DNA from: Bradyrhizobium lablabi | GTDB lineage: Bacteria; Pseudomonadota; Alphaproteobacteria; Rhizobiales; Xanthobacteraceae | Length of the DNA: 64,000 bases | Assembly (NCBI RefSeq): GCF_018131005.1 | Contig: NZ_JAFCJK010000003.1 | Coordinates: 186,001 to 250,000 of the forward strand | Reading direction: 5' to 3' | In this document: piece by piece, positions 27,957-36,837 of the stretch | Numbering within the stretch: position 1 is the first letter of the stretch | Layout: each line of letters starts with the position of its first letter | Translations under genes and position numbers: made by a program | Notes under the pieces: generated by a model | Told to the model about the DNA's origin: nothing | The model's input: only the letters and a program-made list of their open reading frames with translations | Database searches by the model: none

Positions 27957-28760
27957 ATGATCTTGAAACACGTCGGTAGTCCCTCGCTCCTGCTCGCAAC
28001 CACCGACGTCTCACCGGTCCTCGAACATAATGCTGCCGGCCGCTCTCCGTTCCTGTTGACCAGCGACCATTATGGCCGGCTGATTCCGGGCTCGCTCGGC
28101 GATCTCGGGCTGCCCGATAGCGAGCTCGTGCGGCACATCGCCTGGGACATCGGAATTGCCGGCGTGGCAGCGCAGCTTGCCGATCGGCTCGACGCGCATC
28201 TGATCGCGCAGCGCTACTCGCGGCTCGTGATCGACTGCAACCGCCCGCCACATGTCGCAGGCTCGATCCCGCTGATCAGCGAAGCGACCACCGTTCCCGG
28301 TAATGAAGGCCTGTCGCGTGAGGATGCGGAGATGCGGCGCACGCAGATCTTTGATCCCTATCACAGGCGCATAGACGAGGTCATCGACCAGCGGCTGCAT
28401 CAGGGCATGCCGACCGTGCTGTTGTCGCTGCACAGCTTCACCCCGGTTTATGCCGGCATCGCGCGGCCGTGGCACATCGGCACGCTCTATCACCGCGACA
28501 GGGTGTTGCCGCCGTTGCTGCTGCGGCATCTGCGCCGCGATGACGATCTCGTGGTCGGCGACAACGAACCCTATGCGGTCGGCGACGAGACCGACTACAC
28601 GATCCCTGTGCACGGCGAAATGCGCGGCCTGCTGAACTCGGGCATCGAAATCCGCCAGGACCTGATCTCCGACCAGGCCGGCGAGACGACATGGGCCAAC
28701 CGGCTGGCGCGCATCCTCGCCGAGATCGAGACGACGCTGCGCGCGGAGCAGCTCATTTAA
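27957..28760 (+). CDS. N-formylglutamate amidohydrolase-family protein
   Basis: 267 residues from ATG 27957, which has a GGGGAA site; ATG 27939 is an alternative. Family blocks: FLLTSDHYGRLIP, RLVIDCNRPP, SLHSFTPVY (His of the metal-binding pocket) and DNEPYAVGDETDYTIPVHGE. The family removes formyl or acyl groups from N-formylglutamate-like compounds in histidine degradation, but this variant is not near hut genes and is the type found beside transglutaminase-like genes, so its role is uncertain. Confidence 0.87.
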   Translation: MILKHVGSPSLLLATTDVSPVLEHNAAGRSPFLLTSDHYGRLIPGSLGDLGLPDSELVRHIAWDIGIAGVAAQLADRLDAHLIAQRYSRLVIDCNRPPHVAGSIPLISEATTVPGNEGLSREDAEMRRTQIFDPYHRRIDEVIDQRLHQGMPTVLLSLHSFTPVYAGIARPWHIGTLYHRDRVLPPLLLRHLRRDDDLVVGDNEPYAVGDETDYTIPVHGEMRGLLNSGIEIRQDLISDQAGETTWANRLARILAEIETTLRAEQLI

Positions 28761-28829
28761 CGCTGCGCATTCGTCGATCGCGGCGGTAGATGCCAAAGCG
28801 ATGTCAGCTCTTCCCCGAAACGAATTGCG

Positions 28830-29909
28830 TCAGGCGCGGCCGTTCTTGCCGTCAACGACGAGCCGACGTCGTGTCGAAAACAGCGTTACATCGTAGCGCT
28901 CGGAGAGCAGACCCCAGAGGCCCTTCGGCGCGAACAGCATGATCAGGATCGCGAGCGTCCCCAGGAGAATGAGATACCAGGCGCCGAAATCGGCAAGATA
29001 GCGCTGCATCAGATAGAAGATGATCGCGCCGATCACCGGACCTTCCATGGTGCCGATGCCGCCGATCACCACGATGAAGATCACATAGGCGGTCCAGTCG
29101 AGCACCGAGAACGCGGCGTCCGGCGAGATGCGCGCCTTCTGCAAGTAGATCAGCGCTCCGATCATGCCGGTCACGGCGGCGGTGGCGACATAGACTGCGA
29201 GCTTGATGCGATAGACGTCGACGCCGAGGCCCGAGGCGGCGGCCTCGTGATCGCGGATCGCGCCGAGCGCGAGCCCGCGGCGCGAGCGCAGGACCAGATA
29301 GACGAAGCCGAGCGTGGCGGTCATCAGCGCCAGCGCCACCCAATAGGAGACGATGTCGCGCGCCGCCGGCGTCCGCAGGTCGAGCAACGCCTTGATCGAT
29401 TCGATGCCGGGGACCGACGACGTCACCGCCGGCGTCAGCGACGTTCCGGTGCCGCCGCCGAGCGGCTTGAATTGGGCGAAGACGAGCCGATAGACCTCGG
29501 CCACGACCCAGCTGCCGATCGCGAAGTAAGCGCCGCGCAGCCGGAACACGATCAGTGCGGTGGGAAATGCGAACAGCGCCGAGACGACGCCCGCAATGGG
29601 AATCGCAAGCAGCGGATTGACCCCGCCGAGCAGCGTGAGCGCGAACAAGAGGTAGCCACCGAGGCCGACAAAGGCCTGTTGGCCGACCGAGATCAGGCCG
29701 GCGTAACCCGCCAGCAGGTTCCAGCATTGCGCCAGCGCCAGCATGTAGAACAGGAAGATCAGATCCTGGACGAGGTTGCGGCCCGCGACGAGCGGAAGCA
29801 GCACCAACACGAGCAGGACGATGCAAGCCGCGGCCGCAGCAGCGCGCGAGGCGCGGCTCGCAGTCTCGATGCGGAACGCCTGCGTTGGCCTGGCGGCGTT
29901 GTCGTCCAT
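28830..29909 (-). CDS. branched-chain amino acid-type ABC permease (LivM-like)
   Basis: 359 residues from ATG 29909; a GGGAGGG site supports it over the adjacent ATG 29912. About nine to ten transmembrane helices; the family signature SGLGVDVYRIKLAVYVATAAVTGMIGAL and the C-terminal VIGGIGTMEGPVIGAI block are present. It forms the inner-membrane channel with the LivH-like protein encoded 11 nt upstream and is the last gene of the five-gene importer operon (33564 to 28830). With an HpaBC pair under the same apparent operators, an aromatic ligand is more likely than an amino acid. Confidence 0.93.
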   Translation of the reverse strand: MDDNAARPTQAFRIETASRASRAAAAAACIVLLVLVLLPLVAGRNLVQDLIFLFYMLALAQCWNLLAGYAGLISVGQQAFVGLGGYLLFALTLLGGVNPLLAIPIAGVVSALFAFPTALIVFRLRGAYFAIGSWVVAEVYRLVFAQFKPLGGGTGTSLTPAVTSSVPGIESIKALLDLRTPAARDIVSYWVALALMTATLGFVYLVLRSRRGLALGAIRDHEAAASGLGVDVYRIKLAVYVATAAVTGMIGALIYLQKARISPDAAFSVLDWTAYVIFIVVIGGIGTMEGPVIGAIIFYLMQRYLADFGAWYLILLGTLAILIMLFAPKGLWGLLSERYDVTLFSTRRRLVVDGKNGRA

Positions 29910-29920
29910 CATCCCTCCCT

Positions 29921-30790
29921 TCAATCGAGCGCGCGGGGAAACAGGCCGCGCGGTCGCACGACCAGCACCAGCAGGAAGGCAAGATGGCCCGCCAGGATCT
30001 GCCACTCGGGGTCGATCCGCGCGCCGATGGTTTGCGCCACGCCTAGCACAATGCCGCCAGCGAGCGTGCCCCAGAAGCTGCCAAGCCCGCCGATGATCAC
30101 GGCCTCGAAGGCATAGATCAGCCGCGCGGGACCGATGGTCGGATCGAAATTCGCGCGCAGCCCGAGAAAGAGCGCGGCGATCGCAATCACGACAAAGGCG
30201 ACGCCCATCGCCGTGGCAAATATCCGGTTGATATCGATCCCCATCAGTTGCGCGACTTCAAGATCGTCGGATGTCGCGCGGAAGGCGCGGCCGACCGGGG
30301 TGCGATAGAAGATGAAGTTGAGAACGAGGATCACGGCAATCGCGGACAACAGCGTCAGCAGTGGCACGACGCCGACTGCAATGCCGCCCCCGAGCGGGAT
30401 CGACGCCGTCTCGATCGCGCCCGAACGCAGGCGCTGGCTGTCGGCGGAGAAAGTTTGCAAGAGGCCGTTCTGGACGATGATCGAGAGGCCGAAGGTGACA
30501 AGCAGCGGCGGCAGCAGGTCGCGCCCGAGTGTCCGGTTCAGGAGCACGTGCTGAAGTGCGAAGCCGATCACGAACAGGATCGGACTTGCCAAGATCACAG
30601 CCACGAACGGATCGAGGCCGAGCTTGGTCGCGACGACGAGAATGGCGAAGGCGGCGAGCACGATGAGATCGCCATGGGCGAGGTTGACCAGCCGCATCAC
30701 GCCGAACATCAGCGACAGGCCCGCCGCGAACAGCGCGTAGAGGCCGCCGAGCAGCGCGCCCTGGATCAGTGCATCGAGCCAGCCGGTCAT
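29921..30790 (-). CDS. branched-chain amino acid-type ABC permease (LivH-like)
   Basis: 289 residues from ATG 30790, one base after the stop of the ATPase gene; a TTG at 30802 is the alternative. About eight transmembrane helices, with the typical GGLYALFAAGLSLMFGVMRL start and AVIIGGLGSFWGTLAGGI near the C-terminus. Works as the second permease of the importer. Confidence 0.93.
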   Translation of the reverse strand: MTGWLDALIQGALLGGLYALFAAGLSLMFGVMRLVNLAHGDLIVLAAFAILVVATKLGLDPFVAVILASPILFVIGFALQHVLLNRTLGRDLLPPLLVTFGLSIIVQNGLLQTFSADSQRLRSGAIETASIPLGGGIAVGVVPLLTLLSAIAVILVLNFIFYRTPVGRAFRATSDDLEVAQLMGIDINRIFATAMGVAFVVIAIAALFLGLRANFDPTIGPARLIYAFEAVIIGGLGSFWGTLAGGIVLGVAQTIGARIDPEWQILAGHLAFLLVLVVRPRGLFPRALD

Positions 30791-30791
30791 C

Positions 30792-31493
30792 TCAGGCGCC
30801 AAAATAGGCGCGATGGATCTGCTCGCGCGTCAGATCGCGTGGCCGGCCGCTCAGTGAAAGCCGGCCCTCCTGGAAGCAGTAGACGCGGTCAGCAACCTTC
30901 ATCGCCTGCACGATGTCCTGCTCCACCAGCACGACGCTGGTGCCCTCCGCCTTGATCTGCGGCAGGCTCGCGTAGATGTCGGCGATGATGATGGGCGCGA
31001 GACCGAGGCTGATCTCGTCGCACAGGAGAATGCGGGGATTGGACATCAGCGCGCGGCCGATCGCCGCCATCTGCTGCTGTCCGCCCGACAGGGTCGGCGT
31101 CGCCGACGACCGCCGCTCCTTCAGAATCGGAAACAACGCCTGGACGCGATCGAGCGTCCACGGCCCTCGCGCCTTACGGCCATAGCTCCCGATCAACAGA
31201 TTCTCCTCCACGGTGAGCGACGCAAACAGCCGCCGCCCCTCGGGCACCAGGGCGATCCCGCGCCTGACGATTTCGGCCGCGGGCTTGGCTCCGATCGGTG
31301 CGCCGTCGAGCAGGACGCTGTCATCGGCGCCGTGAATGAGGCCGGCGATGGTCTTTAGGAAGGTCGACTTCCCCGCCCCGTTGGCGCCGATGATCGCGAT
31401 GGTCTCGCCTCTCTCCAGCATCGTGTCGATGCCGTAGAGGGCCTGGAAATCACCGTAGAAGGCGGTGAGATTGCGCGTTTCCAGGAGCGCCAT
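30792..31493 (-). CDS. ABC transporter ATPase (LivF-like)
   Basis: 233 residues. Walker A GANGAGKST, signature LSGGQQQMAAIGRAL, Walker B ILLCDE and a switch His region are all intact. Provides ATP hydrolysis for the importer with the LivG-like ATPase encoded 3 nt upstream. Confidence 0.94.
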   Translation of the reverse strand: MALLETRNLTAFYGDFQALYGIDTMLERGETIAIIGANGAGKSTFLKTIAGLIHGADDSVLLDGAPIGAKPAAEIVRRGIALVPEGRRLFASLTVEENLLIGSYGRKARGPWTLDRVQALFPILKERRSSATPTLSGGQQQMAAIGRALMSNPRILLCDEISLGLAPIIIADIYASLPQIKAEGTSVVLVEQDIVQAMKVADRVYCFQEGRLSLSGRPRDLTREQIHRAYFGA

Positions 31494-31496
31494 GCG

Positions 31497-32213
31497 TCAC
31501 GCCTCGATGCCGATATAGATCTGGTGCACCTCGGGCAATTGCATCACCTCCCTCGGCGCGCCTTCCGCGATCTTGCGCCCGAAATTCAGCACGACGAGGC
31601 GATCGATCACCGCGAGCAATGCATGCACGACATGCTCGATCCAGAGGATCGCGACGCCGGTCCGGCGGATCTCGCGGATGGTCGCAACAAGCTCGCTGCA
31701 CTCGCCCTCGGTCAGTCCACCCGCGATCTCGTCGAGCAACAGAACCCGCGGCGCGGTTGCGAGCGCGCGTGCCATCTCCAGTCGCTTGCGTTCCAAGAGC
31801 GTCAGCGAACCTGCAAGCGCATTGGCGCGCCTGAGCAGGCCGAGCCGCTCGAGGATTTCCCCGCAGGACTGCACGGCCTCGCGCTCCGACGTGCGACGGC
31901 CATAAACGGCGCCGACGAGCAGGTTCTCGAACACGGTGAGTTTTTCGAACGGTTGCGGAATCTGGTGGGTGCGGCCGATGCCGGAGCGGCAGCGTCCTTG
32001 CGGCGGCACACCCGCGAGATCACGGCCATCGAAACGAATGTGGCCCGCGCCCGGAGAGAGGCCGCCGGCGATCATGTTGAACAGCGTGGTCTTGCCCGCG
32101 CCGTTCGGCCCGATGATGCCGACCGCCTCGCCGGCCGCGACATGCAGGTCAAGATCATCGGCGACGATGATCGAGCCGAAGCTTTTCTTCAGGCCGGCGA
32201 CTTCCAGCAGCAT
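31497..32213 (-). CDS. ABC transporter ATPase (LivG-like)
   Basis: 238 residues. Walker A GPNGAGKTT and Walker B VLLLDEIAGGLT are canonical. The signature region is SLTLLERKRLEMARAL rather than LSGGQ, the form seen in a LivG subgroup. It is encoded between the substrate-binding protein and LivF, with small gaps, in one operon. Confidence 0.93.
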   Translation of the reverse strand: MLLEVAGLKKSFGSIIVADDLDLHVAAGEAVGIIGPNGAGKTTLFNMIAGGLSPGAGHIRFDGRDLAGVPPQGRCRSGIGRTHQIPQPFEKLTVFENLLVGAVYGRRTSEREAVQSCGEILERLGLLRRANALAGSLTLLERKRLEMARALATAPRVLLLDEIAGGLTEGECSELVATIREIRRTGVAILWIEHVVHALLAVIDRLVVLNFGRKIAEGAPREVMQLPEVHQIYIGIEA

Positions 32214-32235
32214 GAGATGTCAACGCGTCGCGCGA

Positions 32236-33564
32236 TCAGGCGATAGCCTCCATCTGGCCGCCGACGGGGATCGCCGGTGCCGTCCGGTTGTCGGTGATGA
32301 CGATATCGTATTTACCGTCCTTGTACCGCCACTGACCGCCGACAAGCGGCGTCTTCGCGACATTCTTGGCGGCGAACGGCGGCAGGTTCGCAGCCCCCCA
32401 CTGCACCTTGCCGACGACGGTGTCGAGATTGGTGGCGGCGATCGTCGCGGCAATGGCCTTGCCGTCGCGATCAGGTGCGCGCTTGAGCACGTCAATGGCG
32501 ACTTCGAACAGCGCATGCGCAAAACCGATCGGCTGCGTCCACTGCTTCTTGGTCGCGCTCTGATAGGCGCCTGCAAGATCCTTGGCGCTCACGCCCGTGA
32601 GCGACGACTTGAAGGGGTGGTTCGGCGACCACCAGACCTCGGAGGACAGATTGTGCCCGTCCTTGCCCAACGCCTCGACCGCGACCGGGAACAGGATCGC
32701 CTTGCCGATCGAGGCGACCTTCGGCTTGAATCCTTGCTGCAGCGCCTGTTTCCAGAAAGTAGTGAAATCCGGCGGCAGCACTACGCCGGTGATGATTTCG
32801 CAATTGGCCGACTTGAACGCCCCGATCTGCGCCGAGAAATTGTCGGTGAGATTCTGGTAGCGGCCGGGATCGGTGAGCTTGTAGCCGCCCTTGTCCAGCA
32901 CCGGCGGGAATCCGACGACCTTGTCGCCCCAGGCGTTACCGTCGCCGTCGTTCGGAAACAGTCCGCCGACCGATTTGTTGGTTGCGACCTGGCTCCACAT
33001 GTTGGTGAAGACGGCGATGACGTCCTCGAGGCCCCAGAAGAAGTGATAGGTGTAGTTGAAGCCCCTCCAGGCCGGCGGCCCGCCGGCGGGATTGGCCTGG
33101 CGTCCGATGAACCAGGGTTGCCACGGTGCAACCGTCGAGATGCAGGGCACCTCTTCGATCTCGCATTGGGTCGAGACCGGGTTGGTGGTCTCCGGTGTCG
33201 ACGCCACGAGCATCAGATCGATCTTGTCGTGGACGATCAGGTCTTTCGCGACCTCGGCGGCACGGTTCGGATTGGACTGGCTGTCCTTGACGACAACCTC
33301 GACCGGCACGTTGGCGTTGCCGATCTTCGCGCCCGCCTTGGTCGCGTCCTTGAAATTGGCGATGATGAAATTGTCCGCCTCCGCGAAGGCCGCAAGCGGC
33401 CCGGTGAGCGGCGAGACATAGCCGAGCTTGATCGCTCGCGTTTGCGCGATCGCCGGCGCCTTCAATCCGACCGACAGGGCCGCGCCCGTTGCGGCCGAAT
33501 ATTTCAGGAGCGTGCGGCGATCGATCTGAGAGCGATGAGTCGAACCGTTCTCGTGGCAGGTCAT
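32236..33564 (-). CDS. Tat-exported ABC substrate-binding protein (Leu/Ile/Val-type fold)
   Basis: 442 residues from ATG 33564, which has a GGGGAGG site. A twin-arginine-type leader (DRRTLLKYSAATGAALSVGL) indicates export of the folded protein. The mature protein follows the type I periplasmic binding fold (IKLGYVSPLTGPLAAF ... VEVVVKDSQSNPNRAAEVAK). First gene of the importer operon. Divergent from the IclR gene; the 141-bp gap holds two 15-bp palindromes. Ligand unknown; the HpaBC association suggests a hydroxylated aromatic acid (inference). Confidence 0.92.
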   Translation of the reverse strand: MTCHENGSTHRSQIDRRTLLKYSAATGAALSVGLKAPAIAQTRAIKLGYVSPLTGPLAAFAEADNFIIANFKDATKAGAKIGNANVPVEVVVKDSQSNPNRAAEVAKDLIVHDKIDLMLVASTPETTNPVSTQCEIEEVPCISTVAPWQPWFIGRQANPAGGPPAWRGFNYTYHFFWGLEDVIAVFTNMWSQVATNKSVGGLFPNDGDGNAWGDKVVGFPPVLDKGGYKLTDPGRYQNLTDNFSAQIGAFKSANCEIITGVVLPPDFTTFWKQALQQGFKPKVASIGKAILFPVAVEALGKDGHNLSSEVWWSPNHPFKSSLTGVSAKDLAGAYQSATKKQWTQPIGFAHALFEVAIDVLKRAPDRDGKAIAATIAATNLDTVVGKVQWGAANLPPFAAKNVAKTPLVGGQWRYKDGKYDIVITDNRTAPAIPVGGQMEAIA

Positions 33565-33631
33565 CTGCGCGTCCTCCCCTCTGGATGCGCCGGATTCTCG
33601 TCGTGGATCGCGAATTGACACACGGGCCGGC

Positions 33632-33665
33632 GTTCGATATTCGAACATACGTTCGTAATTCGACC
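33632..33665. promoter_or_regulatory. paired operator sites upstream of ABC operon and IclR gene
   Basis: Palindrome GTTCGATATTCGAAC (33632-33646) is followed exactly 19 bp later (start to start) by the imperfect copy GTTCGTAATTCGACC (33651-33665). A TTGACA hexamer at 33615-33620 could be the -35 of the IclR gene. The same paired design occurs at 34588-34621, so the sites are probably bound by the IclR protein encoded between them. Confidence 0.7.
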
Positions 33666-33705
33666 AGTCTCCGCCAGAGGCCAAAGCGAGTCAACAGGCC
33701 GCGTC

Positions 33706-34536
33706 ATGACACAATCCCCAGCGCAACGTCAGGGCGATCCCGGGCATCGCAAGAGCGAGCCCGGGCATCGCAAGAGCGAGCCGGACGACAAGGAGTTCAT
33801 GACGACGCTCGCCAAGGGCCTGGCGGTGCTCGGCGCGTTCGGCCGGCTTCGGCCGACCATGACCTTGTCGGAGGCCGCAGGGGTTGCGGACCTGTCGCGC
33901 GCCACGGCGCGCCGCGTGCTGCGCACCCTCACCCAGCTCGGCTATGTCGCGCAGGATGGACGGACGTTTTCCCTGGCGCCGAAAATTCTCGAGCTCGGGT
34001 TTGCCTATCTCTCGACGCAGAGCTGGATCGATCGCGCCCTGCCCCTGATGCGCGAGCTCAGCGAGCGTCTCGGCGAATCCTGTTCGGCAGCGATCCTGCA
34101 AGGCAATGACATTGTCTATGTCGCGCGCGTGCCTGCGCGCCGGATCATGTCGGCGGCACTCTCGGTCGGCAGCCGCCTGCCGGCGCTGCACACCGCACTC
34201 GGACGGGTGCTGTTCGGCTATCTCGATGAGGCCGAGATCTGGCGGCGGCTGATGTCGCAGCGCATCGAGGCCTACACGCCGCAGACGATCACCGATCCGC
34301 AGGCCCTGTTCGATCGCATCCACGCTGACCGCGCGCAGCACTTTTCCATCGTCGATGAAGAGCTGGAACTCGGCCTGCGCGCACTCGCCGTGCCGGTGCT
34401 CGACCGCGGCGGCCAGGCCGTCGGCGCAATCAATTTGTCGACACACTCGACCCGCACGACCCGCAACGATATGCGCGAGCACTTTCTGCCCGAGCTGAAC
34501 CGCATCGCCGGGCAGGTCTCCTCGATGACGGTCTGA
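33706..34536 (+). CDS. IclR-family transcriptional regulator (PcaR/PobR-like)
   Basis: 276 residues. A winged helix (about 32-95: TLAKGLAVLGAFGRLRPTMT and RATARRVLRTLTQLGYV) precedes the IclR ligand-binding domain, which includes GSRLPALHTALGRVL and a LRALAVPVLDRGGQAVGAINLS closing strand. ATG 33799, with AAGGAG just upstream, is an alternative start, but the DDKEF segment before it matches the family. Lying between the importer operon and the hydroxylase, it probably responds to an aromatic compound and controls both through the paired palindromes. Confidence 0.9.
   Translation: MTQSPAQRQGDPGHRKSEPGHRKSEPDDKEFMTTLAKGLAVLGAFGRLRPTMTLSEAAGVADLSRATARRVLRTLTQLGYVAQDGRTFSLAPKILELGFAYLSTQSWIDRALPLMRELSERLGESCSAAILQGNDIVYVARVPARRIMSAALSVGSRLPALHTALGRVLFGYLDEAEIWRRLMSQRIEAYTPQTITDPQALFDRIHADRAQHFSIVDEELELGLRALAVPVLDRGGQAVGAINLSTHSTRTTRNDMREHFLPELNRIAGQVSSMTV
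33739..33780. repeat. 21-bp perfect tandem duplication within the IclR gene
   Basis: CCCGGGCATCGCAAGAGCGAG at 33739-33759 is repeated at 33760-33780, coding for a duplicated 7-residue P-G-H-R-K-S-E unit in the unstructured N-terminal tail. In-frame slippage is likely. Confidence 0.9.
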
Positions 34537-34587
34537 TCGGAGCGCTCCCCTTGCCAACCGGCAGGTGCAGCCGTATCGTTGCGCCAA

Positions 34588-34621
34588 GTTCGGAATACGG
34601 ACACAAGTTCGATAATCGAAC
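34588..34621. promoter_or_regulatory. paired operator sites upstream of the hydroxylase genes
   Basis: Imperfect palindrome GTTCGGAATACGGAC (34588-34602) is followed exactly 19 bp later by the perfect palindrome GTTCGATAATCGAAC (34607-34621). Both match the sites at 33632-33665. The second site ends 21 bp before the hydroxylase start, near where RNA polymerase would bind, so repression is plausible. Confidence 0.7.
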
Positions 34622-34641
34622 ATTGAGCGGAGGTCACGCTA

Positions 34642-36237
34642 ATGGCAGGCAAGGCGCAGGCGAACGCAGCGGCGGCGATCCCGCCGGAGCACACGGGCAA
34701 CGTCAAGGTCACGCGCCCGCAGACCGGCGCCGAATATCTGGACTCGCTGCGCGACGATCGCGCCGTCTACATCTATGGTGAGCGGGTCAAGGACGTCACC
34801 ACGCACCCCGCCTTCCGGAACACCGCGCGCATGGTCGCCCGCCTCTACGACGCGCTCCATGACGAGAAGCGCAAGGACAGGCTGCTGCTGCCGACCGAGA
34901 CCGGCAATGGCGGCGTGACGCACGCCTTCTTCAAGGCACCGAAAAACGTGGACGAGATGATCGCCGGCCGCGACGCGATCGCCGAATGGGCCAGGATCAC
35001 CTACGGCTGGATGGGCCGAGCACCGGACTACAAGGCCGCGTTCCTCGCAACGCTGGGAGCGAACTCCGACTTCTACGAGCCATATCAGGAGAATGCGAAG
35101 CGCTGGTACAAGTTCAGCCAGGAGCGCGTGCCCTTCATCAACCACGCAATCATCCACCCGCCGGTCGATCGCGACCGTCCGCCAAACGAAGTCGCCGACG
35201 TCTGCTGCCATGTCGAGAAGGAGACCGACGCCGGCATCATCGTGTCGGGCGCGAAGGTGGTCGCGACCGGATCGGTGCTGACCAACTACACCTTCGTCGC
35301 CCATCACGGCTTGATTCCGCTACAGGACAAGAAGTTCGCGGTTGTGTTCATGGTGCCGACCAATGCGCCCGGCGTGAAATTCATCTGCCGCACGTCCTAC
35401 GAGATGAGTGCGAGCGTGATGGGCAGCCCGTTCGACTATCCGATCTCGAGCCGGCTGGACGAGAACGACGCCGTGTTCATTCTCGACAAGGTGCTGGTGC
35501 CCTGGGAGAACGTCTTCGTCTATGGCGACATCGAGAAGGCGAATAACTTCTTCCCGCGCACCGGCTTCCTGCCGCGCTTCGTCGTGCACGGCTGCACCCG
35601 CCTTGCCGTCAAGCTCGACTTCATCAGCGGGCTGTTGCTGAAGGCGACGGAAGCGGCCGGCACCAAGGATTATCGCGGCGTGCAGGCCAATGTCGGCGAG
35701 GTCATCGCCTGGCGCAATTTGTTCTGGAGCCTGTCGGATGCGATGGTCCGCGATCCAAGGCCGTGGATCGGCGACTACAAGCTGCCCAACATGGATCCCG
35801 GAAACGCCTACCAGATCATCGCCACCATGGCCTACACCAAGGTAAAATACCTGATCGAGCAAACGGTCGCCTCAGGCCTGATCTACCTCAACAGCCATTC
35901 CAGCGACTTCAAGAACGGCGAGATCCGCCCCTATCTCGATCGCTATCTGCGCGGTTCCAACGGCTACAAGGCCGAGGAACGCGTCAAGCTGCTCAAACTG
36001 CTGTGGGACTGCATCGGCAGCGAATTCGGCGGGCGCCATGAGCTCTACGAGATCAACTATGGCGGTTCGACCGAAGAGATCCGACGTTACTGCCTGTTCG
36101 GCGCGCAGGCCTCCGGCAATGCCGACCGCTTCAAGGGCTTTGCCGAGGACTGCATGGCAGAATACGACCTCGACGGCTGGAAGGTGCCTGATCTCACCGA
36201 CCCCGGCGAGCTGAGCTATCACATGATGCGGAAGTGA
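34642..36237 (+). CDS. HpaB-type FADH2-dependent aromatic hydroxylase, oxygenase subunit
   Basis: 531 residues from ATG 34642 with GGAGG upstream. The sequence runs from [20 protein letters not shown] at the N-terminus, typical of 4-hydroxyphenylacetate 3-hydroxylase (HpaB/PvcC), through the flavin-binding middle ([20 protein letters not shown]) to the C-terminal helical domain ([20 protein letters not shown]). It uses reduced FAD from the partner reductase to hydroxylate a phenolic ring. 4-hydroxyphenylacetate, p-coumarate or a chlorophenol are all possible substrates. The reductase gene follows 7 nt on. Confidence 0.92.
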   Translation: MAGKAQANAAAAIPPEHTGNVKVTRPQTGAEYLDSLRDDRAVYIYGERVKDVTTHPAFRNTARMVARLYDALHDEKRKDRLLLPTETGNGGVTHAFFKAPKNVDEMIAGRDAIAEWARITYGWMGRAPDYKAAFLATLGANSDFYEPYQENAKRWYKFSQERVPFINHAIIHPPVDRDRPPNEVADVCCHVEKETDAGIIVSGAKVVATGSVLTNYTFVAHHGLIPLQDKKFAVVFMVPTNAPGVKFICRTSYEMSASVMGSPFDYPISSRLDENDAVFILDKVLVPWENVFVYGDIEKANNFFPRTGFLPRFVVHGCTRLAVKLDFISGLLLKATEAAGTKDYRGVQANVGEVIAWRNLFWSLSDAMVRDPRPWIGDYKLPNMDPGNAYQIIATMAYTKVKYLIEQTVASGLIYLNSHSSDFKNGEIRPYLDRYLRGSNGYKAEERVKLLKLLWDCIGSEFGGRHELYEINYGGSTEEIRRYCLFGAQASGNADRFKGFAEDCMAEYDLDGWKVPDLTDPGELSYHMMRK

Positions 36238-36244
36238 CGAACAG

Positions 36245-36730
36245 ATGCGCGACGCCTCGATCGATCCCAAGCGTTTCCGGTCGGTCATGGGGACCTTTCC
36301 GACCGGGGTCGCGGTCATCGCGACCGAATGGGACGGCGAGCTGTTCGGCGCCACCATCAACTCGCTGACGTCGGTGTCGCTTCAGCCGTGCATGTTGCTG
36401 GTCTGCACGAGCGAAGGCAGCGCGACGGGAGCGGCCATCCGAAAGCGGGGTCTGTTCTCGGTCAACATTCTCGGCGCGCATCAATCGGATCTGTCAGCGC
36501 GCTTCACGGGAACGCAGAAAAGCCGGTTCGAGGATCTCGCCCTCGCCTTCAGCGTCGAAGGTCTGCCGCTGTTGCGGGGCGCCGCAGCCCAGATGTGCTG
36601 CCGCGTCACCACGGTGCACAAGGCGGGTGACCACGAAATCGTCCTGGGTGAGGTCATATCGGGCGACGAGATGGCGTGCAGCCCGCTGGTCTTTCACAAG
36701 GGCGCATACGGACGCTTTCAGCGCGCCTGA
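36245..36730 (+). CDS. flavin reductase partner of the hydroxylase (HpaC-like)
   Basis: 161 residues of the flavin reductase-like FMN-binding split-barrel family: MGTFPTGVAVIATEWDGELFGATINSLTSVS ... is the flavin site. It should reduce FAD or FMN with NAD(P)H for the oxygenase encoded just upstream. The gap is only 7 nt and there is no good ribosome site, so coupling is likely. Confidence 0.92.
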   Translation: MRDASIDPKRFRSVMGTFPTGVAVIATEWDGELFGATINSLTSVSLQPCMLLVCTSEGSATGAAIRKRGLFSVNILGAHQSDLSARFTGTQKSRFEDLALAFSVEGLPLLRGAAAQMCCRVTTVHKAGDHEIVLGEVISGDEMACSPLVFHKGAYGRFQRA

Positions 36731-36837
36731 AGACCACCACCTGAAACTTCATTTCTGTTTTTCGCTCCGAGCAGGTGGCGAGATTGAGCATCTCAACGCC
36801 CTCGCCTGGGCGCGCATCGTCGATCGTGCAGCGATGC

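Noticed and set aside
31936..33618. 560-codon open frame antisense to the substrate-binding protein and LivG genes
   Set aside because: GC-rich codon third-position shadow; Arg/Asp/Gly-rich composition, no motif, and the opposite strand encodes clear conserved genes.
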